From Malachius bipustulatus (Eukaryota; Arthropoda; Insecta; Coleoptera; Melyridae), in the NCBI GenBank assembly GCA_910589415.1, contig OU342633.1, forward strand, positions 3,696,858-3,760,857: a stretch of DNA of 64,000 nucleotides. Direction: 5' to 3'. Positions 33,641-44,574 of this stretch are shown in pieces; position 1 is the first letter of the stretch, and each line of letters opens with the position of its first letter. The position numbers and the translations under genes were made by a program. The notes under the pieces were generated by a model that saw only the letters and a list, made by a program, of their open reading frames with translations, ran no database searches and had not been told where the DNA came from.

Positions 33641-34605
33641 AGACGAAATTTTTGGTGTATCTTAATTTATTATTGCGAAAAAATTTAAAAATACATTCTT
33701 TGGTCAAAAATAAACAAAAAAAAACTATTAACGTGTGTCCAGAAATGCACCGTTTTGAGAGACATTATGTCAAAACAAGATTATTTTTACAGTGTTTTTA
33801 AAATATCTGGGGAACCGTTTCAGATACAGAACTCAGATTTTGTACATGTTTTATCTTTGATATACTTACATACAGACTACTTTTTAAAACCAATCCAGTT
33901 TTTTTTTATAGGTATGTCATTTTGGAAGATCTTTAGGGATGAGCGAAGTTTTTTGCCCCTCTATTACCGACATTGTTCTTGAAATATCCAATTTTTTTAT
34001 CGTAAATGTCCGTTTTTACGGACACGAAACTAGCAGTTATAACCAAGAGTACCTTTTTGTGCAGAAAATATTGGCGGTTAAAAGTGCGCTTTTAAAATAT
34101 CAATTTGCCCAGTCTCATAGATATTAGGGGTAAAAAAATCCACGCAACCCTAAAATCTCCGCCACTGGCATATGAAAAAAAAAATAGTTAGCATTAAAAA
34201 AGTTGCTAATATCAATTTTTATTTTTTTAAGAGGGAGCAGAGGTCTTAACTGTGTAGGTAAGACAACACATAGTCGTAACTCTCTGGTAATTTGACTTCA
34301 AGAACGAACTCATATAGCCATAGACACATTTGTAGAGAATTACATAGCCTTATAAACGAATACAAACAACCAAGCCGAGCTGGGATTTGAACCACAGACG
34401 TTCGGCAGCGTCAACTAATATCAATGATAATATCTATACAAAAGCTGATATCTATTTCTTATACGGTTCCCCAGATATCTCCAAAAAACTGGAAAAATAA
34501 CCTTTTTTGACACCCTGTATCTCAAAAAGGGTGCATTTCCGGACAATGGATTAATGGGAAATTTTTTGTTTATTTTTTTACCCAAGAATCTGCCAATTTT
34601 TTTTT
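33640..34605. mobile_element. TIR element containing a SINE, inserted at a gypsy relic
   Basis: Left arm near 33690-33770 (GGTCAAAAATAAAC, CCAGAAATGCACC, TTTTGAGA) is inverted at 34510-34590. A SINE copy (34230-34420) is embedded. The right end abuts a gypsy integrase fragment and its frame (KVYYHLQKKK) stops there. Internal frames (33755-34127) show no domain. Confidence 0.6.
34230..34420 (-). mobile_element. tRNA-derived SINE, copy B (head truncated)
   Basis: On the minus strand it has a pol III B box, GGTTCAAATCCCAGC (34379-34394 region), GCCGAACGTCTG before it, and the tail block GTCTTACCTACACAGTTAAG then CTCTGCTCCCTCTT and A-rich DNA. It aligns along its length to the copy at 43041-43272 but lacks the first 30 or so bases with the A box. 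Confidence 0.75.
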
Positions 34606-35170
34606 TTTGCAAATGGTAATAAACCTTATTCTCTAGATCTTTATTAATGTCTGTCCAAAAGACATATTGACGAGCTAACATTTTCATTTTAACATTACCA
34701 GGATGTTGCTCGTGAAGCAAATGTAATACTTGAGTTCGTAAATGACTGGGAATTATTACCCTGTTATTATATGCAAGACAGTTCATGTCCAAATTTAAAC
34801 TTTCTCTCAACCTATCCTATATGGTACTATTGAATCTCCAATTTGTTTTGCTTACTAGGCTAACCATACAACACGAAATCTATTTATAATTTTTTGTGAA
34901 AATTTGTCTTTTGCGGTTTCGAGAGCAATGTTTTTAGAAGATAATGGCATACTGCATACTATTAATAATTGAAAAATAATTTACTGTCTCTCAGCACTCC
35001 TAACATTGTTTAATGGAAGTCTTGAGAAAGCATCACCATTTTGAATGTTCTTCCCCTCTCTGTACTTTATAAATCATTAATAATTATTAAAGCTACAGCT
35101 AAACGCTGTACCCTAGCGGCTGCTAACGCTGGTAAATTCTTGTTTGGTGACAAAATTATAGCAAAGGCTT
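34600..35170 (-). pseudogene. Gypsy relic: RNase H end, linker, HHCC integrase start
   Basis: Minus strand: LPALAAARVQRLAV and GDAFSRLPL (35165-34990) are the conserved end of Ty3/gypsy RNase H, then, after stops, NNRVIIPSHLRTQVLHLLHE and QHPGNVKMKMLARQYVFW, the zinc-binding integrase N-terminus. The catalytic core of the integrase is absent because a TIR element and truncation follow. Frames are broken by several stops. The style is that of K02A2.6-type gypsy elements, as in the RT relic at 46690-48150, so both may belong to one family. Confidence 0.8.
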
Positions 35171-35206
35171 ATTAAAGGTTATTAAATAATATAAATTTTC
35201 GACTGT

Positions 35207-36809
35207 ACAGGGTGATTCAGGTTTTACCTACTTAACTCTAGGGAACTATAGAGAATCGAAAAATAATATGAGTTTGCTTCATGAACTACTATATTCGTGA
35301 AATGCTTCTATAAGAAAATACAGGGTGTTAAAGTTTTAAGAAAAAATTCGTATTTTTGAAATATAAAAAAATTGGCTAATTGAAATAATTTGAAATTTTG
35401 AACAGTAGTTGTGCAAATTGAAGTACATGATTTGATACTTCCGATGAAAAATTATTCAATCCAGTGGCTGAGATCTGGGCTTGTTATTACCTTTTTTAAT
35501 AAATAATTTGCACGCCACTGACTTTAATGAAAATTTGTTATTTTTGTTAGAGACCTCATGTTGTTTAGAGAACAAAAGTCATCGTACGTTTTTGTCCTAG
35601 GACGCACTGTTTCCGAGATACTTCATAATGTGTAGGAACCCGTACGAGGTAAAATATCATAAAAATCAATGCTATTGAGTTTTTCCAGAAGTTACTCATT
35701 TTTGTGATCGTTATTGAACCGTATTGCATTACAAAAAGCTTGCATGAGTGCCAACATTGTGGAATATCTTGAAAACAGTGCTCTACAACAAAAACGTAGG
35801 ATGACTTTTCTCCTCTAAACAAAACATATCTACCATAAATAGGTATCTACCATAAATAACCAATTTGCATTTAAGTCAGAGGCGTAGAAATTATTTAATA
35901 AAAAATTTAACAACACACCCAGATCTCTGCCACTGGAGTGAATAATTTTTCATCGGAAGTATCACATAATGTACTTCAATTAGCACAACTACTGTTCAAA
36001 ATTTCAAATTATTTCAATCAGCCAATTTTTTTATACAGGGTGATCCCGAAATGGCGAACACGGACAGCACCAAACCATCTATTGTGGATTAAAGATTCTA
36101 AGTTTTATTTACTGTTTTCTCCAGTATGGCTCCCTTAAGAAGATATGACCACTTTTGTAGAAAATAAAGTCACAACACTGCACTGACTGGATACCATTCT
36201 TCAGGCAGAAAAATAATTGTGTAGGTCTACAATACCCAGATAGATACGGTACCATGGAAACATATGAAATGGAAAGACAACAAAGCTTAAAACAATCGTT
36301 GCGCGGATACAAATTCGATAATATTATTCAAAATCTCGAATTCGAACAACGATGCCACATTGAAAAATTTTGTTGAACACAGGGAATAGGTAAACTTTGA
36401 ATGCCTCTAAATCCGTTCCCGATAATAAACAAAATAAAAAGCCAACACTATCGTTATAGTTTTGTGAAATCATGTGTTTTGCTAGTGGAGGTTGTTTAAA
36501 TTTGACCGCCATTTCGATTTAAAGTTTAGAAAAAGGACACCCTATATCTCGGTAACGTGGGCGAGGAAACAATTTTTGTTTTAAATTTACAGTCTTTCTG
36601 AACATCCTCTACAACACCCTGTATACCGTGTCCGCCATTTCGGGATCACCCTGTATTTAAAAAAAAACGAGTTTTTTCTTAAAACTTTAACACCCTGTAT
36701 TTTGTTAACGAAGTATTTCACGAATATAGTTCATGAAGCAAACTCATATTATTTTTCGATTCTCTTTCGTTCCCTATAGTTAAGTAGGTAAAACCTGAAT
36801 CACCCTGTA
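35207..36809. mobile_element. TIR element with ACAGGGTGATTCAGG ends (outer)
   Basis: The first 150 or so bases, from TACAGGGTGATTCAGG, are inverted at 36652-36809, including GGGAACTATAG(A/G)GAA, GCAAACTCATATTATTTTTC and a second ACAGGGTGTTAAAG module. A TA target duplication is compatible with the ends. The part near 35540-35830 is also related to 62000-62340. It contains a nested element. Confidence 0.8.
36034..36656. mobile_element. Nested TIR element with ACAGGGTGATCCCGAAATGG ends
   Basis: ACAGGGTGATCCCGAAATGG at 36035 and its complement ending at 36655; homology continues through GCG(A/G)ACACGG. Flanking TA on both sides fits a mariner-type target. Short frames at 36109-36512 are not genes. 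Confidence 0.8.
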
Positions 36810-37025
36810 TACACTGTGTTGCATAGGAATGGTAACATATGGAAAACACTACAGGGAATATTAAAGTGAGCCTGGTTTAAATTATATGTATTTTAGTAGT
36901 TTTCTAGGAAACTGTTATAGTTTACGTGGAAAGTATTGTTCAAAAGTTTTTATCAGAGTTGTCATTTATTCTTGTCAAAGTAACATTGAAATATTTATTT
37001 CTGATATTCTCATTTGAATTTAAAA

Positions 37026-37151
37026 ATGTATACGAATGAAAAAAGAATACGAATTGTTGAGTGGGTATTATTGAGTGGTAATAGTTTGAGGAGAACAAGA
37101 GAACTGTTTAGTGTATATTTTAAAAACCGACCAATTCCATCCATGAAAACT
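37026..37151 (+). pseudogene. Mariner-like transposase N-terminus (DUF4817-type HTH)
   Basis: An ATG at 37026 opens a 42-codon frame beginning MYTNEKRIRIVEW and including SLRRTRELFSVYFKNRPIPS, the helix-turn-helix that starts many insect mariner-like transposases. The frame is cut at 37151 by the CCCAAG-ended element. I could not find the continuation after 39093. It is a different copy from the 3481-6166 transposase but of the same general kind. Confidence 0.6.
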
Positions 37152-39093
37152 CCCAAGTAGCATTTTTAGTGGAGACAACGTGAGGGCCACTGCAGAAGAT
37201 ACATTAAAAGTTCCCGCCACGAGTGGTGGCCACATGAAAGCAACGGTTCTATTACGTGGTTACCACTAAAATGGGGAACAATTTTTAAGTGGTTATCTAG
37301 TTCCGGCGACGTGATTAGATCTGACCGTGCCACGGCTTGGCCACATCACGGTCACGTGGCCACACCGTGGATGTATGGTGGCGGGCTCTCTTGTATCTTC
37401 GCGCAGTCCGCGCGGCGCGCACATACTAGTTGTTGTTGGGTTTTCGCTCTCTGTCTTACAGCCGCAATGTCATATTTTTACCTTCCTATTCCTATCGTAT
37501 TTCTAGTCGTGCTAAACAAAACAAGACCGGGACTGGAAAATGAAGAACTCGACTCATCCTTGAATTGAATCTACATAGGTACCTATAATAATACAAAAAT
37601 TATTACGGAGGAGCGTGCGGCCGCACTCGCCCAACAAATTACAAACGAACGCAACTTTATTGTGAAACATTTATGTAATAAATCGAAATCTTACTAAGCG
37701 CCGCCATGAAAACGACATTTAAAAAAAAACTTGAAACGTAATTTCACGTACGGTTAGTGTGTGATAAGCTGTCTGCGGCAAGAAGTTATTTTTTATCGAT
37801 AAATATTACTTACAAGAAACGCAAAAGCAATTTTTTTTTTTAATTCTGTGCCATATTGATCAAAATTTACTATTTATCAGATCGTTTACATAATCTTTGC
37901 GGTAATGGCGGCAAGAGGTTTATCCGTAAATATGGCCGCCTAGGAGAATATAACTTATAAGTGGCGTTTGTCACATTTTACGACTATGAAGGGTTCGTCA
38001 CTCAAACCGTAGTGGCAAAACTGAAAATATTTCACTTCTAGGTGGCTTTCGAATAACATGTGGCCAAGGGAACTATATGAACTAAAGAACAAGCCAATCG
38101 ATTTCTTCGTCACATGAAAGTGATTTCGAACAGTTATTTAAACCATTCTGTCACTACAGGAAGCCACCTTGATTTCCAATTTATTTGCAATAGTACCTAC
38201 CTACAATTACTGTCGTTGATAATAATGGAACTTGAAAAATGAATGAAAATAATTTACGTAGGTAGGTTTAGGTTCTCCGTTCTACGTAAATAAACAAACT
38301 GAGTGGTCGAAGTACTACATTACATGAGGGTTGTAATTGTTTAGGTGATCGTGGTTTGTTTACAAGACCACCATGTTCAACTGATGTATTTTTCTACTGT
38401 TGTTTTAATTTTCTATAAGACGTTGTTGAATGTCGAAAACTCCTTTTCTTGCGTGAGATTTTATTATCCATTATTATAATAAGGTTGAAAAGAATTTTAA
38501 AACCAACACTGGCACTTTTCTACAATATACCTACCTAACCCTACTTAGTCTGATTCCTAAACAGTCACCAGTAGGTTATTTTTTCTTAAAAGTTATTTTC
38601 GCAAGTTCTTGCCACATTTTGGTGGCTCAAATCTTATTCAAATTATCAAAGTTACTTTTCGTGGTGGCAGAATTGTGACGATCGGTGCTGCATGCCACTA
38701 GAGTGTGATGAATCTTCAAAGATATTACAGAAGTTTTGAGAACGATGCGGCCACTCTAATATATCACTTCAAAGCTGTCGCTACTTTTAAGTGATATTTT
38801 AGTGCTCTTTGTTGGTGACTGCAGCTTTCACTTTCCACTTCATAGTTGTAGAGCTTTCAAGTGGTTATTAGGAGGAAAAATAACGTTTTCAGCACCTAAA
38901 GTAGCACCAAGATGTTATGAAACTATCAAGTGGCCACGCTGGTATGAATGCACCGTGATTACCACTATGAATACAGGATATACAGTTTTTTCTACTGTAA
39001 AGTTTTAAATTGAGTGGAATATAAGTGATAATCACTTTCTCAAAGTTCCGGTATAAGATGAGAAGGTGGTTGTACCCTCTGATGCTACTTGGG
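37152..39093. mobile_element. CCCAAG-ended element, second member (1.94 kb)
   Basis: Left end CCCAAGTAGCATTTTTAGTGG and right end the complement of CCCAAGTAGCATC (ending at 39093). The first 170 and last 470 bases are packed with AGTGG(C/T)(C/T)A and GTGGCCAC words in both orientations, resembling the subterminal arrays of the 6.2 kb element but with another motif. A CpG-rich island near 37390-37450 and an 85-residue frame (37311-37568, unknown) are inside; the frame ends LNKTRPGLENEELDSS. I do not recognise a transposase. The TSD is unclear. Confidence 0.65.
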
Positions 39094-39169
39094 GCTATTA
39101 ATTTTAATTGATACGATTAATATTATTCATACCCATATTTATTGTTAATTATTGTTAAAATTTTTATGT

Positions 39170-39260
39170 TATTGTCTTTTTATGATTGATTGTTATGCTG
39201 TGTATAAAAGCAACCTGTCACAGACAGGCAGCACAACTTTAAATAAAGTATTTCTCTCTC
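39170..39260 (+). promoter_or_regulatory. TATA box and AATAAA block, possible BEL LTR remnant
   Basis: TGTATAAAAG at 39201-39210 is followed 30 bases later by GGCAGCAC and then AAATAAAG at 39241, the order seen in retroelement LTRs. A BEL/Pao integrase lies 400 bp downstream on the same strand. No matching second LTR was found. Confidence 0.35.
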
Positions 39261-39639
39261 TTTTTTAGACTTTTGGAGAAGTTAAGAGCAACTAGTTGTG
39301 TTAGCATGGAGTGTAAAAGTAAGACCAAATACACTAGATAATAATACGTGCAGCTTCCACTGAAAATTGTCACCGGAAGTTACTGTCGCCCAAGCGGCTC
39401 GATATCTAACTAGCGTTGATTTGAAATGTCAATTTAATTGAACGAAACGTCAATCTGACGTTTACTTTGCTTAATATGATTTATAAACTTTTTGACTAGT
39501 AGTTTATTCTACTTCTAATTACAAAACGTTAAGTGTTGCGAATAATTGCGTAAAGCCAAGACAAGATAGATGTATTGATCTATTGTCATCGGAAGACCTA
39601 AATAATTCCTTAATGGTTTTTGGTTAAATATGTACAAAC

Positions 39640-40720
39640 GAGATGCTTTGCTGAAAGAACTGTTTCAACAGAACATTGCAGCAATGTAATGTGGCTCCGT
39701 CAATTCGAAATTTGAACCCTTTCTTGGATGAAAAAATTTTGATTCGCGTTGGAGGAAGGTTGGTGAATTCTGAATTTGATATGGATAAACATCATCCAAT
39801 TCTGTTACCGGCAAAAAATTGGTTAACGAAATTAATATTTACAAGGGAACATTTGCATTTGTTGCATGCTGGTCCGCAACACCTATTAGCATCTGTGCGA
39901 GAGCGATTTTGGGCAATTTCGGGAAGATATACGACAAAAAGAGTGGTTCACGAATGTGTGAGGTGTTTTCGTGTTGCGCCAAAAATAATAACCCCAATAA
40001 TGGTTAATTTGCCAGCTTGCAGAATTAATCCTTCTTACCCTTCTCAAAATACTTGGGTGGACTATGCTGGTCCAATAAATTTAAATGATACGAAGGGGCG
40101 TGGTTGTAGGGTTTCAAAGTCTTATATTTGCTTGTTTATATGTATGGTGACCAAAGCTTGAACTTTTGTTACAGATTTTTCAACTGATTCGTTTATTTTG
40201 GCTTTAACGAGATTTATTGCCCGTAGGGGAAAGCCTTCCAATATGTATTCGGACAACGGGACAAATTTTAGGGGAGCAAAAACCGAGTTAGACAAGTTGA
40301 GGGTTTTTGTATTAAAAAATAAAGACAGCATTGTTGAGGCTGGCAGGCGAAGGAGTCGATTGGCACTTATTCATACCCCCCGGATCACCTCACTTCGGAG
40401 GACTTTTTTTCGTCTTTGACATTTGAAGAGATGTATACGTTACTCGTACAAATTGAGGCCATCATGAATTCCAGACCTTTGTCACCCCTCTCTCACGATC
40501 CCAACAATTTAAATCCTCTTACTCCCGCTCACTTTTTGGTGGGAAGAAGACTATTGTCACTGCCAGATCCGTGTATTTTGAAGATTCCAGAGTCTAGATT
40601 ATCGTGCTTCCAAAGAGTTCAACAACTCCAACAATAGGTTTACTTAAAAACTGACGACTTATTTATTTGCTTGGATTTGCAACGAAACTTGGTGGGTTAA
40701 ACAGTGGCACGCATACGGGT
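39640..40720 (+). pseudogene. BEL/Pao integrase region, decayed
   Basis: Plus strand: SIRNLNPFLDEK and IRVGGRLVNSEFD lead into the zinc-binding part (HLHLLHAGPQHLLA, HECVRCFR), then the core with WVDYAGPI (first Asp) and YSDNGTNF (second Asp), then [13 protein letters not shown]. An in-frame TGA lies at 40159-40161. After about 40340 frameshifts move the reading to IHTPR and to FEEMYTLLVQIEAIMNSRPL, SPLSHDPNNLNPLTPAHFLV and ESRLSCFQRVQQL, the C-terminal block of BEL polyproteins. The third catalytic residue region is damaged. Protease, RT and RNase H are missing, so the element is internally deleted or truncated. Confidence 0.9.
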
Positions 40721-40805
40721 ACCAATTAAAAATATTTCAACAAAAATGCAATAAGCATCGAAATAAACCACTAATTCACCTTATTATTACTGCTGCTGTA
40801 TTTTA

Positions 40806-41013
40806 TGTAGGTGTCACGAGCCTGACGTCATAGGCTGCGCACTGACATGTTTGTATAATAATTATATATACGTGTTTTCACGAGTATTACTCGTACCCAT
40901 ACACCTGTCTGCCAAAGTACTTATTAGTAAATACTTACGAGTACATTTTCTGAGTTTCGTACTCGAATTTCAATTTATTTACGAGTACTCTTTCAAGTAC
41001 TCCTGCCTATACT
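40806..41013 (-). mobile_element. hAT MITE relic (truncated, reversed)
   Basis: In reverse orientation it matches the first 250 or so bases of the 27774 and 62488 elements: GCCTGACGTCATAGGCTG, then CACGAGTATTACTCGT and GTACTCTTTCAAGTACTC. It is more diverged than the other two and lacks the right half. The ORF at 40851-41036 is an artefact. Confidence 0.8.
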
Positions 41014-41244
41014 GCGTCAACCCCAACATTACCTGATACACCAAAAACTCTAGATAATTTTATTATGTCTGTGAATATAATTTATATTACATCCGTGCTT
41101 TTCATATCCGGTGTCTTGTGTAGTTAGCGATCGAGGCATGTAGATGGCGCTCCTTTTCATACTTCACTTTTATTACATGTAAATAGCGGAGAGCTGCACG
41201 TATTATCATCTAATGTATTTGGTAAGACGCCCAGAACTAAAACG

Positions 41245-41895
41245 TATGGCAAAATCGAATACAGGTGGTTTTCGCAATTGGAATTTGGGTTGAGTAGTTT
41301 ATGAGTTATAAACAAGTGAAAATCGCAATTTTCAATTTTCAAAGCATCTCAGATTGAAAAAGGCTCAAGATATTTAAAAACGGCTTACATGTCCCTATCT
41401 TAACTTTTTACAAGGTATCTTACCATGTGGTTTAAATTTTTATACAGAGTGATGAACATTAACAGATTTTTGATCACCCTGTAGAAAAATCTAAACTACA
41501 TAATAAAATACCTTGTAAAAAGTTAAGATAGGGACATGTAAGCCGTTTTTAAATATCTTGAGCCGTTTTCAATGTGAGATGCTTTGAAAATTGAAAATTG
41601 CGATTTTCACTTGTTTATAACTCATAAACTACTCAACCCAAATTCCAATTGTGGAAACCGCCGGTATTCGATTTTGCCAGGCAATTTAAAAATACAATAA
41701 TATAAAGGTGTCCCCGTTAAAATAACGAAGTAGGTGTCAACTTTCGGTATTTTCGAAAGTGCGGCCATCTTGAAAATATTTTCATTGCATTTCGCATAGT
41801 CACTTATGTCTGGAAAATTTTCATTTTGAAACTGTAGGATCAATATTTCCCAAGATATGGCCGCTGTCCATTCTTAAATGCCCACCCGGTACAAT
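41245..41895. mobile_element. Family P palindrome, copy 2 (left arm shortened)
   Basis: Inverted arms with TCGAATACAGGTGG, TTATGAGTTATAAACAAGTG and ACATGTCCCTATCTTAAC centre on a hairpin of GATCACCCTGTA near 41465. The right arm runs on through GGCCATCTTGAAAATATTTT to about 41895; the left arm stops at the TCGAATACAGG block. Confidence 0.85.
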
Positions 41896-42214
41896 TAATT
41901 CGTCATTCAGCTGATGAGTTCTCTGAGTTCAATTTTCAATAATTATTATTATTCATCATCATGGTATCATAAAAACGATGGAAAAGGAATAAAAGAAGAC
42001 ATGCAGAGTTTAAAGGATGATATTTGTACTGTTTCCCCCGTACTGCACAATAAGGTACATAGGTATAAATCATCTAGTCATAATAGTCTATAGTTCCCGG
42101 CACTATGCAATAAGCCTACCTATATGGTTGTACATCAGGGATCACAAAACCATCTTCCGTATTTATCTACAACAAACAAACCAACATAATAGTCCATAAT
42201 ATACCTAATTCTAC
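41896..42214. other. AT-rich spacer, nothing recognised
   Basis: No coding domain or repeat pair noted. Confidence 0.4.
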
Positions 42215-42723
42215 CTATATCCCATTTCAGACGTTTTTGAATTCAGGGTTGGCTATGGAAAATTCGAATTATGTTGGTACCTTTCCAAAAGCTGAGTTTT
42301 GAACTACCTTTGACAAGCTAAATTTTTTAAGGTTATGGATGTTTCTAATCAAATTTGACTTTGTTTGAAATTTCACCTACAGGAATAGTTGCCAAAACAG
42401 GAATATATTATCTAAAGTAGGTACTTATATACTAATATTCGGGGAAATATTTATTTTTGTGTAAAATCAGACAAGGAGGATTTATTTCTTGACGATTTTT
42501 TTCAACTATATGTGAAATTATTAACGATTCCTTTAAATATGTTTTCTGTATTTCGAAACTTTAATTTTTATCCAAAAAAATACGAAATATAAAAATTATC
42601 ATAATTTATTGTTTGTTTTAAGTTTAGTAATAAAAGATAAAAATACAAGTTATGTTCATTGTCATTAAAATTTCTTGTTTAACGGTTAAAATAAGATTCA
42701 TATATTATAAGGTAAGCTATATT

Positions 42724-42769
42724 TCTACACTTCTACAGTTCTACACTTCTACAGTTCTACACTTCTACA
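42724..42769. repeat. 16 bp minisatellite (TTCTACACTTCTACAG)
   Basis: Close to three tandem copies, itself built of an 8 bp TTCTACA(C/G) motif. Confidence 0.85.
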
Positions 42770-43040
42770 ATGCTTTTATAGTTATTGAACAAGAAATATT
42801 CAACTAGAAAATTAAGAAATAATGTTATCTAGAGAAGTAATTTAAAGGCTAGCGGTTACAACATATTTATAAAAATCTACATAATATTATTTCGGATTTT
42901 TTTGCTCGCGATACTTCTTGATTTTACTCTCAAATTTTATTGAGTCGGTTTAGATTCGAAGATAAAGATTATGCCCTCGAAATTTATAAAAGGCTATTTC
43001 AACAAATTTTTTCAACTGACTTCAATTTTCCAATATCAAA

Positions 43041-43272
43041 GTTTTTTTTAAGAGGGAGCATTGGTCTTAACCGTGTAGATAAGATCTAGTCATTCCAATC
43101 TAGTAATTTGGCTCTCAGAACTAGCTAATTTGGCCAGACACAAATTTTAAATTTATAAAATATACATAGTTAAATTACCGAGAAATAACCGTGCCGAGCT
43201 GGGATTTGAACCCAGACGGTGGCAGCGTCAACGGCTCAATAATTATAGTCAGTGACCTAAACCGCCGCGCTC
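43041..43272 (-). mobile_element. tRNA-derived SINE, copy A (full head)
   Basis: On the minus strand it starts GAGCGCGGCGGTTTAGGTCA, a tRNA-like 5' end with A box, has the B box GGGTTCAAATCCC (complement of 43201-43213) followed by AGCTCGGCAC, then a 150 bp unrelated body ending GTGTAGATAAG complement, GACCAATGCTCCCTCTT and an A run. This order defines a tRNA-headed SINE. Related copies: 34230-34420 and 48440-48512. Confidence 0.85.
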
Positions 43273-43879
43273 AAAATAAAAGTTATTTAATAATAATATA
43301 ATAAAAAACTCAATCACATTTACATTTATGATCTTTGATTTGTTCTCTATTGTCTTAAATAACTTAAAGTGCTGGACTTCTCTCTCTCGCGTCATGTGGT
43401 GAAATTCAGGAACATATCATATGTCATGTCGCCGACTCTTGAAATGCCTAATTTTCACGAGAACATTTGGAGAATAAGTAGGGGTAGTCTTTATTCCTTT
43501 ATCAACTAATTTAATTAAAATTTTGAAGAAAGCAGATGGAAATGAGCCTCATGATCTTTGTAGATTGCCAATAAGTTTTTCTTCATTTTCAATTTATTGT
43601 AGGAAGTTGGAGGATTTTTTTGCTAGTTGAGGAAAGTCTTGCTAACTCGGTTGAGGATGAAGTTATGACAAATTCTTTTCTCGTTATTGTCGTTTGATAC
43701 TGAGGCTGCCTAAAATATATGAATAAAAATTATATTTGGGTAGAACTATAAATTTTCTGAATCCAATCGGTTTAATTTAGGTATGGTATATTGGTTACTC
43801 CACCTTTATATTTTCTGGATTTCAATTTGTTATAAAACAGTATATGCATGGATGCAATAGTGTGACGTAGTAGACAAAA

Positions 43880-44110
43880 TTTTCGTCTTTTCGTAGCACA
43901 CGGCGTGGTCATCCTGAAGCAAAGCATTCATGCATGGTGTAGAGCTCATCTTCGAGGTAGGACTGAGTCTCACAAATTCGGGAAGCACGATTCACCGGGG
44001 TTTGTATTACAGAGCTCGTTTTTGAGCTGGGTGTTGATTGGAGTTCTTGTGTAAATAACGATCTCTTTGTGTTGGTTTTCGGTAGACAGACACTGTGCCA
44101 CACATTTCAA
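43880..44110 (-). pseudogene. Penelope-like reverse transcriptase C-terminus
   Basis: Minus strand, one frame reads SVYRKPTQRDRYLHKNSNQH, the hallmark block of Penelope-like RTs, with HPAQKRAL following; the next frame continues PVNRASRICETQSYLEDELY and TMHECFASG. A frameshift therefore lies near 44010. Earlier RT motifs and the GIY-YIG nuclease are not seen. Identification rests on the VYRKPT...DRYLH...SNHHP-type signature. Confidence 0.7.
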
Positions 44111-44574
44111 TTACTTTTGGCATTATAATATAATAATGTAGTATTCAAAGGAGAGTTAAGTTCTTTTCAATTTTAAAAGGATTGAAATAAGATGCTGAAA
44201 ATCTGACAGAACTTTTTGAATGAAGTTACTGAACGTCTAATAATTAAATATTTCTTACTAAAAAATAACAACAATCGTATTATTATTGAATTATTATTTT
44301 CATACGTCAAACATATTTTTATTAGGTAAGAAATTAATCCTAATGGCATATGAGTAAATTGGGAAGTCATTTGAACTTTTTTAGCTCAAATCGACTGTCC
44401 AGGGTATCCAACTTGAAGAAAAAATATCACAGCCAACTTGAATCCAAAAACGTCTGAAATGGGATATAGACACTAATAATAATAATAATAATTATTTATT
44501 GTACTGTTATCACAAAATTAAACTTTCATCTTTTCACGTAATATTTGTTTACATATAATAGTCATACATATCCT

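Larger units (their letters stand above)
42215..44469. mobile_element. TIR-bounded segment (2.25 kb) with SINE and Penelope remnants inside
   Basis: CTATATCCCATTTCAGACGT at 42215 is inverted at the right end (ending GGGATATAG at 44469), with further similarity AATTCAG/TTGGCT inward. Inside are a minisatellite, a SINE and a Penelope fragment. No transposase of its own is recognised. TSD not resolved. Confidence 0.65.

Noticed and set aside
37311..37568. 85-residue frame as a real host gene
   Set aside because: It starts within the subterminal repeats of a TIR element and has no domain or splice context; noted only as unknown.
43196..43275. Functional tRNA gene
   Set aside because: The cloverleaf is only partial and the sequence continues into a repeated body with sister copies, so it is a SINE head.
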